Shown: positions 1 through 7,881 of the stretch, one piece after another
How the letters are laid out: the number at the start of each line of letters is the position of its first letter
Numbering within the stretch: the stretch's first letter is position 1
Source: a virus
IMG/VR virus record: IMGVR_UViG_3300005582_000096
Location: 1-24,946 of that record
Length of the DNA stretch: 24,946 bases
Strand: one strand, 5' to 3'
Made by a program: the position numbers and the translations under genes
Notes under the pieces: model-generated
Told to the model about the DNA's origin: nothing
Database searches by the model: none
What the model saw: only the letters and a program-made list of their open reading frames with translations

Positions 1-21
1 CCCAATTACCCGCAAAATGGG

Positions 22-40
22 TTGAGGGAGGGGGCCTCAA
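22..40 (+). other. Small hairpin upstream of terS
   Basis: TTGAGG (22-27) and CCTCAA (35-40) form a 6-bp stem around a 7-base G-rich loop. It can be lengthened by G21-T41 and G20-C42. There is no T-tract, so it is not an intrinsic terminator. It lies in the 64-base leader before the small terminase gene, which otherwise shows no convincing promoter and only G-rich sequence far upstream of the ATG. A role is not known. Confidence 0.25.
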
Positions 41-64
41 TCAAAATCTGATACGATTCCCGGC

Positions 65-520
65 ATGAACCGACTCCCACCCGAACTCCACATTGTTCAC
101 GGCACCAAAGCTGAGCATAAAGGCAGGCCGCTGCCCGAGGCCATACGCCAACGTATACCCAAGCCCGTTTGGCTGGACGATCCTGACTTGTGGGACATGG
201 ATGTTTTTATTACCACCACCGCAGATTTCTTGTGGGACACGTATGGCATCGGCTCAGCGCAAGATCAGCACCTGCTGGGCGCTTTGGCTTTCCAACTTGA
301 CGTTTTTGTCAAGTGCATCAAAGGAGCGAGAGCCGGTGGGCCAGTGACTAAATTTAATGCCGGGGCAACGGTTGGAACAAACCCATATCTGACGACAGGC
401 GAACGGGCGCTAGGCCGAGCTATTATGATAATGAACGAATTAGGCTTGACACCCAGGGGCAGACTGGCAACCAACAAAGTTGAAAGCGGCAAATTTGCTG
501 CACTGATGGCTGGCCCGTGA
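65..520 (+). CDS. terS: Terminase small subunit, P27 family
   Basis: This is the DNA-recognition subunit of the packaging motor, which binds the phage DNA and hands it to the large terminase. The 151-residue product has the P27-family layout. An N-terminal basic stretch (HGTKAEHKGRPLPE, about 12-25) is followed by a proline-rich segment and a helical middle. The C-terminal signature reads TNPYLTTGERALGRAI (about 105-120) and then ELGLTPRGRL. The gene lies directly before the large terminase and overlaps it by four bases (GTGA), which fixes its identity by context. No strong Shine-Dalgarno sequence is seen before the ATG at 65, so the start is the least certain part. The family call is by recognition of the motif and not by a search. 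Confidence 0.82.
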   Translation: MNRLPPELHIVHGTKAEHKGRPLPEAIRQRIPKPVWLDDPDLWDMDVFITTTADFLWDTYGIGSAQDQHLLGALAFQLDVFVKCIKGARAGGPVTKFNAGATVGTNPYLTTGERALGRAIMIMNELGLTPRGRLATNKVESGKFAALMAGP

Positions 521-2178
521 ACTTTGAAGATGGCATCCTATATGCCGTGCGGGTTGTCAAAGGCGAAATACCTGTTTGCCGTAACGTCACGCTTGCCTGC
601 CAGCGGTTTTTAAATCAAATTGAAGATAAAACCTGGGCATACGAATTCCATGCTGATTTTGTAAAACATTTTTTAATGTTTGCTAGCGAGTTGCGTCACA
701 CTAAAGGCCCAGATGCTGGCAAGCTGCTGGTGCTGGAACCGTGGCAGTTATTCATAATCTGCGCCATCTACGGATTTCGAAACAAGCGAAACAAATCGCA
801 GCGCATGGTCACAGATGTGATTGTGTTTGTACCCCGCAAGGCAGGCAAGAGTACATTGACAGCAGTCATTGCCCTGTATGAACTAATCTGGGGCGAAGCA
901 GGCGCAGAGGTTTATACGCTGGCAACAACCAGGGAGCAGGCCGGGATTGTGTTTCATGCTGCCACCGGCTTTGTTGAGGCCATGCCGCAAAACATTGCTG
1001 CCCTGTATAACGTCAGCCGCCATCAGATTACCAAGGCAGGCGACAGTCAGACAGTATTCAAAGCATTGTCTAGGGACACCAAAAAGACAGGCGATGGCAT
1101 GAACCCAGCCTGCGCCATTGTGGACGAAGCCGCTCAGATTGTTGATCGCAACAGCATTGAAGTACTGCACAGCGGCATGGTTGCCAGGCTTAACCCGTTG
1201 CGGATTTACATCACCACCGCCAGTTTTACCAAAGAAACCAAATTCCACGAAGATTTAACCCTGATGGAATCCATGCTGACGGGAGAGGCAACCGACAACC
1301 CACATTGGTTTGGCCTGCTGTACAGTTTAGACGCCGGTGACGATTGGCGAAATCCGACGACCTGGGCCAAAGCAAACCCGATGCACGGCATATCGGTTTT
1401 TGAAAGCGCAATCGCTGAACGGGCAGAAATGGCAAAGCACAAGCCTGCTGCCCTAAACGAATTTCTGTGCAAAACGCTAAACGTCTACGTGAGCGCAAAT
1501 AGCGCCTGGGTTGATCGTGCATACTGGGATGACGCCAAATGCGCTCTGGTGCCCGATAGACAGCCCGAGGCGGTATTTATCGGATTTGACTTGGCAGCTA
1601 CCCGAGACTTGAACGCAGTCTGCACGCTCAAGCGGTTTTCTGATGATGACTACGAAGCAGAGTTTAAATTCTTTTTGCCGTCTGACGGCTACGATTTAAT
1701 TCCCAAGCACTACGGCGACATTTTTGCAATGGCTCGGAAATCAGGCATCCTGCACATTACGCAAGGCAATGTCATGGATGACAGGGAAATCAGCGAGTAC
1801 ATCTTAAAGCAGTGCGAAAAGTACGAAGTCAAGGAAATTGGCTTTGATGCTTACAACGCCGCCAGCCTAGTGGCTCGGCTAAATGATGCTGGCCTGCCGC
1901 TCAAAAAAGTGGGCCAAGGCATGGCAGTTTTAAGCAACCCAAGCAAACACGTAGAGAAGTTGCTGATGCAATACAGTATCAAGCATGACGGCAACCCGTT
2001 TGTAGGATGGCAGCTTGGAAACTGCGAAGTCTACGAAGATGTTAACGGCAACGTCAAAGTCAGGAAAAATGAAGCGGACAAGTCTGCCAAGGTGGACGGC
2101 ATCATATCTCTCATCATTAGTATGCACTGCAACCTTGATAATCCAGTACAATCTGGATTCGGTTTCAGAACTTTTTGA
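517..2178 (+). CDS. terL: Terminase large subunit (ATPase and nuclease)
   Basis: This is the motor and nuclease of DNA packaging. It docks on the portal, pumps DNA with its N-terminal ATPase and cuts concatemers with its C-terminal RNase H-like nuclease. In the 553 residues a variant Walker A reads PRKAGKST (106-113) and Walker B reads CAIVDEA, with D203 and E204 as the likely Mg/catalytic pair. The nuclease acidic residues are probably D358 (FIGFDLA), D444 (IGFDAYN) and D527 (KVDGII). Length and order fit the Terminase_1/HK97-type large subunit. The start is a GTG at 517 inside the stop of terS. The next in-frame Met is about residue 53, too late to keep the N-terminus. The portal gene follows 9 bases later. 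Confidence 0.93.
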   Translation: MNFEDGILYAVRVVKGEIPVCRNVTLACQRFLNQIEDKTWAYEFHADFVKHFLMFASELRHTKGPDAGKLLVLEPWQLFIICAIYGFRNKRNKSQRMVTDVIVFVPRKAGKSTLTAVIALYELIWGEAGAEVYTLATTREQAGIVFHAATGFVEAMPQNIAALYNVSRHQITKAGDSQTVFKALSRDTKKTGDGMNPACAIVDEAAQIVDRNSIEVLHSGMVARLNPLRIYITTASFTKETKFHEDLTLMESMLTGEATDNPHWFGLLYSLDAGDDWRNPTTWAKANPMHGISVFESAIAERAEMAKHKPAALNEFLCKTLNVYVSANSAWVDRAYWDDAKCALVPDRQPEAVFIGFDLAATRDLNAVCTLKRFSDDDYEAEFKFFLPSDGYDLIPKHYGDIFAMARKSGILHITQGNVMDDREISEYILKQCEKYEVKEIGFDAYNAASLVARLNDAGLPLKKVGQGMAVLSNPSKHVEKLLMQYSIKHDGNPFVGWQLGNCEVYEDVNGNVKVRKNEADKSAKVDGIISLIISMHCNLDNPVQSGFGFRTF

Positions 2179-2187
2179 GGTGAAAAC

Positions 2188-3576
2188 ATGGCTTTATTTG
2201 ACATTTTCAAGCAAAAAGCTGTAAAAGAATCTAATTCAATGTTTGGGCAGACTGCCCTTGGCAATAATGTATTGTGGGGCAGCAGCAACAAATACAACAG
2301 CGCCAACAGCCAAATTCTCTACGTCACCACGGGCAGCAGTACAGACGCTGGCAGACCCGTGGACATGAGCATGATGAGTCGAAATTCGACAATTATGGCC
2401 TGTGTTGGAGCCAAAGCCAGGGCAATGGCTCAACTGCCTGTCCGAATTATGTGCGATATGGATGACGGCGGCTATCATGATGCCGTAAAAAGCCCAGAGG
2501 TAAGCGCTAGGGATAAAGCCAAAGCCAAGCAAGTGGCTTATCTATTAGGCAACCCAAACAACTTTCAAAGTGCCTACGAATTCCTGTACCAGTACATTAT
2601 GTGGCATGAGTTATCGGGCGAGGTTTACATCCTGTGGTGGCGCAAAGATCAGGAAAGCAGCACTCAAACCCCGCTAGAAATGTACGTTTTTGATAGCACG
2701 TTAATCAGTACAACCGTCAATGTAACTCGATACCCAAGTTACAGACTTAGTACCCCGGCATACGGTTTTAACCGGGACGAACCGCTTGCAGCGCATCAAG
2801 TTATGCACCTTGTGGACGCTGCCTGGCAGGGAAATGGCGGTTTTAATAAGGGCATTTTGGCGGCAGAATTGATTGGCCTAGATCAAGATATTGACTTGTA
2901 CGCTAACTACGTAATGCAAAACGGGGCCAAGCCTAGCGGAATGTTTGTCACCGAGAACGTCATTCCTGACGGCAAGTACAAGGAAATTGCGGCACGCCTC
3001 AAGGAAGCATGGTCATCAATGACAGGCAGCCGCAACGCAGATCCAAGCAAGCCAGGGCAGGGAATGTTGCTAGATCAGGGCATGAAATACCAACCGCTGG
3101 ATATGTTGACGCTGCAAGATACTGACTGCGCCAAGCTAAAAGAGCAAACTATGAAACGCATTTGCGGTTTGTTTGGCGTGCCGCCAGCAATGATTGGCAT
3201 TGCCGATCAGAAATACAACAACACTCAAACTATGCTGGATGAATTCTACAAAAGCAGTATGTACCCGTTGATCGTCAATGTCCAGCAAAAGCTAAAACAA
3301 CACCTGCTTGTTGGATATCCTAATTTGTGTGTAGAATTTGACACAAGGGCATTTTTGCGCGGTTCACCAGTAGACCAGATGAATTTTTCGGTGGCTGGTG
3401 TAAATGCAGGCATAATGACGGCAAATGAGGCACGGGAATATCTTGGCATGAAAAACATCGACGGCGCGGATGAATTGAAAGCAGGAAAGCCTGGTGATAC
3501 AATTCCCGGCAGCAGCCCTCAAGATACTGGTGGCGGCGGCGGTGGGCAGAGTAGGAAAATGAACATTGGCAAATAA
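2188..3576 (+). CDS. Portal protein, HK97 family
   Basis: This is the dodecameric portal at one capsid vertex, the channel for DNA and the docking site for terminase and connectors. The 462 residues follow the HK97 portal plan. After a short N-terminal MALFDIFKQK comes the segment NSTIMACVGAKARAMAQLP. A clip/stem region follows (AAELIGLDQDIDLYANYV, about 230-247). The family hallmark lies at about 325-360, with ICGLFGVPPAMIGIAD and then YNNTQTMLDEFYKSSMYPL. The C-terminus is Gly/Ser-rich (GGGGGGQSRK) and probably disordered. A good ribosome site (GAGGTG) precedes the ATG. It lies between terL and the protease, the standard order. Confidence 0.93.
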   Translation: MALFDIFKQKAVKESNSMFGQTALGNNVLWGSSNKYNSANSQILYVTTGSSTDAGRPVDMSMMSRNSTIMACVGAKARAMAQLPVRIMCDMDDGGYHDAVKSPEVSARDKAKAKQVAYLLGNPNNFQSAYEFLYQYIMWHELSGEVYILWWRKDQESSTQTPLEMYVFDSTLISTTVNVTRYPSYRLSTPAYGFNRDEPLAAHQVMHLVDAAWQGNGGFNKGILAAELIGLDQDIDLYANYVMQNGAKPSGMFVTENVIPDGKYKEIAARLKEAWSSMTGSRNADPSKPGQGMLLDQGMKYQPLDMLTLQDTDCAKLKEQTMKRICGLFGVPPAMIGIADQKYNNTQTMLDEFYKSSMYPLIVNVQQKLKQHLLVGYPNLCVEFDTRAFLRGSPVDQMNFSVAGVNAGIMTANEAREYLGMKNIDGADELKAGKPGDTIPGSSPQDTGGGGGGQSRKMNIGK

Positions 3577-3739
3577 ACCGCCGCACGAACTGGCAATGTT
3601 GCTTGCAAAGTTTAAGCAAAAAAAGCCGCAGACAATACACGATATGGATAAAACCAAAACAACCGAGGTAATCCATGAACGATCTGTTAATAGTCTGCGA
3701 AGCGCAACTAAATCTCGACAAAAAACCAGGGCTAATTGA
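3566..3739 (+). CDS. Possible small ORF between portal and protease
   Basis: A 57-residue frame (TTG start, beginning MANKPPHELAMLLAKFKQKK) overlaps the end of the portal gene and runs 65 bases into the protease gene in another frame. An AGGAAA lies about 8 bases before the TTG; an ATG at 3596 is the alternative start. The first 20 residues look like a real helical peptide. The last third is only the shifted protease sequence (Arg/Ser/Lys-rich) and looks random. I do not recognise it. The stretch may equally be plain spacer holding the protease ribosome site GAGGTAA. Confidence 0.25.
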   Translation: MANKPPHELAMLLAKFKQKKPQTIHDMDKTKTTEVIHERSVNSLRSATKSRQKTRAN

Positions 3740-4430
3740 AGCCAGGGTTACAAGCTGGGGGCCGAGAGAAGGCGCAGACGGGCGCAGGTTCAACTATCAA
3801 GCTGAAGGCTTTGCAGATTGGGCCAAAGAATTTGAGGCAATGGGCAGGCCGCTGCCAATGTTTGTCAATCACAGCGCAGACGCAATTCCTGTTGGCGAGT
3901 GGATGCATTTTGAGTTTGACGACACCGGCATGACTGCAATGGGCCGACTGTTTACCAACACCACTCAGGGCAGCGACCTTTACAACATAATGCGGGAATC
4001 GCCTGCTATGTTTGGCGGGGTATCTGTTGGCGCATATGCGGAAACGTATCAAATGGTTAACGCTGACGGCGAACCCGATCAATCTGATGAGGCATATTTC
4101 CAGATCACAAAAGGTGGCTTGCGGGAAGTGTCCGTGGTGATGTATCCCAACAATCCAGAAGCCTGCGTCAGCAAGCTGGAATACTTTAGGCCAGATGGGT
4201 CTGCTAATTTAAAGATTTTGGAGCAAGCCTTGCGTGATGCTGGGCTATCTAAAAGTGATGCGGTTGCCGCTGCATCGACTTTCAAAAAGGTGCTGGAGCA
4301 GCGTGATGTTGTCCAAATACCTAATGAAACTGCGCCGAACCAGAGCGACTCTGATGCGGAGGCAACCATACTCGCAGCCCTTGAGCAGCGGGAATTACTG
4401 CAAACTTTGTCTAACCGTCTAAGGAAATAA
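3675..4430 (+). CDS. Prohead (capsid maturation) protease, HK97 type
   Basis: This serine protease with a herpesvirus-protease-like fold is packed into the prohead and trims the N-terminal delta domain of the capsid protein before expansion. The likely catalytic His is H66 (MFVNHSAD) and the Ser is S117 (FGGVSVGAY), followed by the conserved strand GGLREVSVVMYPNNPEA (about 147-163). Residues 175-251 form a charged, helical tail (for example RDAGLSKSDAVAAA) that could mediate scaffold contacts. The length of 251 is usual for the family. The ribosome site GAGGTAA lies 6 bases before the ATG. The stop is 2 bases before the first capsid gene, its expected substrate. Confidence 0.88.
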   Translation: MNDLLIVCEAQLNLDKKPGLIEARVTSWGPREGADGRRFNYQAEGFADWAKEFEAMGRPLPMFVNHSADAIPVGEWMHFEFDDTGMTAMGRLFTNTTQGSDLYNIMRESPAMFGGVSVGAYAETYQMVNADGEPDQSDEAYFQITKGGLREVSVVMYPNNPEACVSKLEYFRPDGSANLKILEQALRDAGLSKSDAVAAASTFKKVLEQRDVVQIPNETAPNQSDSDAEATILAALEQRELLQTLSNRLRK

Positions 4431-4432
4431 TC

Positions 4433-5776
4433 ATGTCCCAAGTCATCATCGAAAAACTTGACGCTATCGAAGCCGCTAATGCCGCCAAGATTGCTGAAGT
4501 TACCAGCGCAGCTACTGCTGCAATTGAAACCGCCAAAAATGAAATGGCTGAGAAAATCTCGGCGCTTGAGGCAAAAATCAGCACGCTGCAAATGCCTGCC
4601 GTTATTCGTCCGATTGCCAAAACAATTCGAACCGATGTGAATCGCTCTGTTCGTGAGCAACTGAAATCATTTTATTCCGCAAACAATCGTGTAGAAAAAG
4701 CACTCAAGATTTTTGCCGATGAAAATCAATATCTAGCCTATATGAACGAAGCCAGTGCGCTAACTGGCGGCGGCAATGGTATTGGTGGACGCACGGGTTA
4801 CGATCCTGTGTTTGCTGCAATGCGCCTGGCTAATCCAATGCGTGGCTTGAGCCGCACCGTGGTTACTGATGGCTCTAGCTACCAATTCCGCAGCAAAACG
4901 GGCAACGCAGGCGCAACCTGGGGTTACACCGTGCAAAACAACGGCGGCGCTACAACCCAGGACATGAACATTTGGCAACTGGTGCTGCAAGATTTGAACG
5001 TGCAATTCCCTGTTCGTACTGCTGCATTGGACGACATTGACGGGCTAGAAGGCACCATTGTTGACGATATGCTGATGGAGTTTGCCCAGGCCGAAGCGCA
5101 GTCCATGATTCAGAACAGCGATCAAACCAACTCGCCTAATACTTACGGCGGCACATCTGGTTTGCGTGGCCTAGATCAGTATCCTGGCGCAAATGCTACG
5201 TATACCGGCGGCACTACCAGCGCAGCGGCTTACGGCACCAGCGGCACGGGCAGTGCTACCGGCCTGCACAGCATTGCAACCTACGATCAATTGACTAGCA
5301 ACGTCAATACTGTTGGCGCAAATGCAATAACGTACAAAGACGTTATTAATCTTTGCTACGCATTGCCTCAGCAATATTGGACGACTAGCGCCTGTTTTAT
5401 GGTCAACCCTGTGCTGGCGCAAGCTATCCGTGGCCTGCAAGACACCAATGGACGCCCAATTTTTAACAGCATGGAATCGCTGAATCCAGACGGCATCATT
5501 GGGCAACTGTTGGGCTTTAATGTCGTGATGAACAAATATCTCGACAACCCAAGCCAAGCAACCACCGGCAGCGCAGGCACCACATCCATGTATCCGATGT
5601 ATTTTGGCGATTGGCAAACCGGCCACACCATCATTGATCGTATGGACATGGTGATGCGCCGCTACGATCAAACGCTGCCCGGCTCGATAACTTTCTACGG
5701 CGAAAAACGGTTGGCAACCAGCATCCGTGATCCGAACGCCATTATTCGTTATCGCTCCACCGGCACAGCGACCTAA
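4433..5776 (+). CDS. Major capsid protein 1, HK97 fold, with N-terminal delta-like arm
   Basis: This is the shell protein of the head. The 447 residues divide into two parts. Residues 1-55 are an Ala/Glu/Lys-rich helix of coiled-coil type (IEKLDAIEAANAAKIAEV and on), the expected delta/scaffold domain. The HK97-fold body runs from about residue 100 to the end. The body begins with ASALTGGGNGIGGRT (107-121) and continues with FAAMRLANPMRGLSRTVV, PVRTAALDDI and DDMLMEFAQAEAQSM. It ends with SITFYGEKRLATSIRDPNA. The junction near residue 105 is a plausible protease cut site, but none is proven. The ribosome site AAGGAA is 7 bases before the ATG. A strong terminator follows, after which a second homologous capsid gene begins. 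Between the terminator and this gene's stop there is no other gene. Confidence 0.92.
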   Translation: MSQVIIEKLDAIEAANAAKIAEVTSAATAAIETAKNEMAEKISALEAKISTLQMPAVIRPIAKTIRTDVNRSVREQLKSFYSANNRVEKALKIFADENQYLAYMNEASALTGGGNGIGGRTGYDPVFAAMRLANPMRGLSRTVVTDGSSYQFRSKTGNAGATWGYTVQNNGGATTQDMNIWQLVLQDLNVQFPVRTAALDDIDGLEGTIVDDMLMEFAQAEAQSMIQNSDQTNSPNTYGGTSGLRGLDQYPGANATYTGGTTSAAAYGTSGTGSATGLHSIATYDQLTSNVNTVGANAITYKDVINLCYALPQQYWTTSACFMVNPVLAQAIRGLQDTNGRPIFNSMESLNPDGIIGQLLGFNVVMNKYLDNPSQATTGSAGTTSMYPMYFGDWQTGHTIIDRMDMVMRRYDQTLPGSITFYGEKRLATSIRDPNAIIRYRSTGTAT

Positions 5777-5785
5777 GTTGCCATT

Positions 5786-5818
5786 GCAGGGAGGGGTTGG
5801 ACTCTCCCTGCCTTTTTT
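5786..5818 (+). terminator. Intrinsic terminator between the two capsid genes
   Basis: An 8-bp perfect stem GCAGGGAG (5786-5793) / CTCCCTGC (5804-5811) with a 10-base loop is followed by C and six T (5813-5818). It lies 9 bases after the stop of capsid gene 1 and 19 bases before the start of capsid gene 2. This is the only clear intrinsic terminator in the window. It should end a share of transcripts after capsid gene 1, giving more capsid 1 than capsid 2 and downstream products unless antitermination acts. Confidence 0.85.
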
Positions 5819-5837
5819 AACCATTCGGGAAAATCAA

Positions 5838-6875
5838 ATGATTACAGAACGCATTTTGTCGGGCATCAAGAAAACTTTGCACGAAGGCCATGCAGTCAAA
5901 ATTGATTTAACCGAAGCCTCAGCCCTCACTGGTTCCGGAAACGGAATTGGTGGGCGCACTTTCTTTGATAACGCCTTTGCCGCGCTGCGTTTTGCAAATC
6001 CAATCCGAGAATTGTCTAGGGTAATTCCTGCGGCTGGCTCTAGCGTGCAGTTTGTCGCAAAGACAGGTAACGCTGCAAACTCGACAAACCCTTGGCTTTA
6101 CGCTGCCACCCCTGACACTGGCTCACCTAACACTGCCACCAGCATTTGGCAATTGCCAACCCGAGTAGTCAGCGCCAGCTTGCCCGTGCGTACGGCGGTA
6201 ATGAGCGACATCAATTATTTGAATGAAACTCTGGTTGAAGACATGATGCTTGAATTTGCACAGTTGGAAGGTGCAAGCATGGTGCTTAATAACGATCAAA
6301 CCGGCTCTAGCACGACAAGCACAGGCAGCACTAATGGATTGCGAGGGCTTAATTACTACACGACTAGCAGCAGCGCAGCCGCTTATGGCTCATCTGGCAC
6401 TGCAATTACAGACGGCATCCACACTTTGCTGACGGTATCGCAAAACGGCGCAGCACTTGTATACGATGATTTAGTCAATCTGGCAAAAAGTTTTCCCGCA
6501 CAATATTGGAATCTGCCCGGCTGCGCTTGGATGATGCATCCAAACACGATTCACGATTTGCGTCAGCTTAAAGCGGCAAGCAGCGGTAACGCTAGCCGAT
6601 TGTTGGCAGAAACTGGTGATGATGATGGTGGCGCCGTAGCTAATATTTTTGGCTGGCCTGTAATTGCAAACCCAAATATGGAAACCGTTGCGGCTGGCAA
6701 ATTTACAATGTATCTTGCTAATTGGCCCCGGTTTGTAACCATTGCAGATGTTGAGGAAATGACTGTGCAAGCGATGGAGCAAAGCGCACCAGGGTTTATC
6801 ACACTGTACGCCGAACGCCGAATGGTAAGCACTGTGCGTGATCCGTTTGCAGGCGTGCGTCTGGTTGGAGTTTAA
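5838..6875 (+). CDS. Second HK97-fold major capsid-like protein, without delta arm
   Basis: This 345-residue protein is homologous to capsid protein 1 along the whole HK97-fold body. It shares EASALTGSGNGIGGRT (26-41), FANPIRELSRV, AKTGNAA, LPVRTAVMSDI, VEDMMLEFAQLEG and the C-terminal LYAERRMVSTVRDPFAG. It has only about 26 residues before the shared ASALTG, against 106 in capsid 1, so the coiled-coil delta arm is missing. The chosen start ATG at 5838 has GGGA 7 bases upstream. The frame is open further upstream, but only through the end of capsid 1 and the terminator. Likely roles are a vertex (penton) form, a co-assembling subunit or a capsid paralogue with a new function. Synonymous positions differ widely, so the duplication is not recent. 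Confidence 0.85.
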   Translation: MITERILSGIKKTLHEGHAVKIDLTEASALTGSGNGIGGRTFFDNAFAALRFANPIRELSRVIPAAGSSVQFVAKTGNAANSTNPWLYAATPDTGSPNTATSIWQLPTRVVSASLPVRTAVMSDINYLNETLVEDMMLEFAQLEGASMVLNNDQTGSSTTSTGSTNGLRGLNYYTTSSSAAAYGSSGTAITDGIHTLLTVSQNGAALVYDDLVNLAKSFPAQYWNLPGCAWMMHPNTIHDLRQLKAASSGNASRLLAETGDDDGGAVANIFGWPVIANPNMETVAAGKFTMYLANWPRFVTIADVEEMTVQAMEQSAPGFITLYAERRMVSTVRDPFAGVRLVGV

Positions 6876-6877
6876 CA

Positions 6878-7537
6878 ATGTCCAGCGAAATCCTTGGCGC
6901 ACAAGGTGGGGCAACCCGCAACCCGTTTAATTACTCAAAAATTGAGCAGTTAAACCGGGATGTAGTGACGCCCTGGCTAACGCTGGAAGAAATAACCCAG
7001 CAGCTAAATCTGTTTGACGATGAAAGCCAAGACGCCTATTTGAGTAGCCTGGAACTGGCGACAAGGTTTGCGATTGAAGACTATTTGGGAATGTCCATAT
7101 TTGCGATGACGTACCGGGTTTGGTACGGCGCACAAGGAACCATCACCGCACCGATGGCGCTAGATTTGCCAGCAGTCAGCCAGAATCAGTACCCTACACA
7201 GGCCGGGATAACAATTAACTCAGTCGGCTACTACAACAACAGCGCACCGCCAACCCTTACCCTGCTAACAGCATCAACTTACTACTACGATGCCAGCGGC
7301 AACCGGGTTATCCTGACTAGCCTGCCGACGATCACCAGCGACATGGCAAACCCGATTGTTGTTAACTACACAACCGCCGCTAACCCGCTACAGACGTATC
7401 CTGCCATTAAACAGGCTGGTTTGCTGCTGCTTACGCACCTTTACAACCAGCGCAGCAACAGCACTGAGGCATCGCTCAAAAATATTCCGTTTGGCGTAGA
7501 TACACTTTTGCGCCCGTACAAAGAATTGGTAATGTAA
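6878..7537 (+). CDS. Head-tail connector protein, gp6-like
   Basis: This protein probably forms the first ring below the portal. The 219 residues hold the connector signature PWLTLEEITQQLNLFDD (about 32-48) followed by a helix with the family pattern SSLELATRFAIEDYLG. After it come a beta segment (MTYRVWYG) and C-terminal helices with PAIKQAGLLLLTHLYNQR, the last part being the typical end of gp6-like/TIGR02215 connectors. An insertion of about 60 residues rich in Thr/Tyr/Asn lies in the middle. The gene starts 2 bases after capsid 2 and shares one base with the next gene (TAATG). Confidence 0.82.
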   Translation: MSSEILGAQGGATRNPFNYSKIEQLNRDVVTPWLTLEEITQQLNLFDDESQDAYLSSLELATRFAIEDYLGMSIFAMTYRVWYGAQGTITAPMALDLPAVSQNQYPTQAGITINSVGYYNNSAPPTLTLLTASTYYYDASGNRVILTSLPTITSDMANPIVVNYTTAANPLQTYPAIKQAGLLLLTHLYNQRSNSTEASLKNIPFGVDTLLRPYKELVM

Positions 7538-7881
7538 TGGCGATTGCACGTTTTGAAAACATTGCAATCAATAATCTAACCTTCAGCCTAACGGCTTTTG
7601 GTGAGCAAACCACAACCACGACAAAATGGTTTGACACCCGAGCAACAGTGTCGGCGGTAGGCAATAATCTAAAAATCTCAGAAAAATATCGGCTGTACGA
7701 TAACCTAGTGCGGTTTCGTTTGAACTACACACCGAATATGCGGACAATTGCTAACTCGCAGCATTTGTTTTCAATTACGTACAGGACGCAAGATTGGCGC
7801 ATTAATGATGTGCAAGAATCAGATGATCGCATGAGCGTGTTAATAATGGCGTACCGCAATGATCCGGTAACTGCAACATGA
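7537..7881 (+). CDS. Head closure / head-tail joining protein
   Basis: This is the small beta-barrel protein expected to plug the connector after packaging. The 114 residues follow the head-tail adaptor pattern. A central strand KWFDTRATVSAVGN is followed by YDNLVRFRLNYTPNMRTI, then FSITYRTQDWRINDVQ and a final strand RMSVLIMAYR. The strand with a conserved aromatic residue and a WRI near the end is typical of the Phage_H_T_join family. It is coupled to the connector before it (TAATG) and overlaps the next gene by four bases (ATGA). The family is inferred from pattern and position; sequence conservation in this family is low. Confidence 0.72.
   Translation: MAIARFENIAINNLTFSLTAFGEQTTTTTKWFDTRATVSAVGNNLKISEKYRLYDNLVRFRLNYTPNMRTIANSQHLFSITYRTQDWRINDVQESDDRMSVLIMAYRNDPVTAT

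Noticed and set aside
22-57. Promoter upstream of the small terminase (TTGAGG and TACGAT)
   Set aside because: The two boxes are about 24 bases apart, too far for a usual sigma-70 promoter, and the -10 match is weak.
3320-3793. Long reverse-strand ORF (157 codons) over the portal end and protease start
   Set aside because: It lies opposite well supported genes, has a Cys/Phe/Leu/Arg-rich, non-globular translation and no ribosome site.
4079-4660. Reverse-strand ORF of 193 codons opposite protease and capsid 1
   Set aside because: It is antisense to conserved protein-coding sequence; the Ser/Asn/Cys-rich translation looks like a codon shadow.
5171-5824. Reverse-strand ORF of 217 codons opposite capsid gene 1
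   Set aside because: Its reading is the antisense of strongly conserved capsid codons; no start signal; composition (Cys, His, Arg-rich) is not protein-like.
5727-5837. In-frame upstream extension of the second capsid gene
   Set aside because: It would start inside capsid 1 and read through the terminator stem; the ATG at 5838 has a ribosome site and fits the shared N-terminus.
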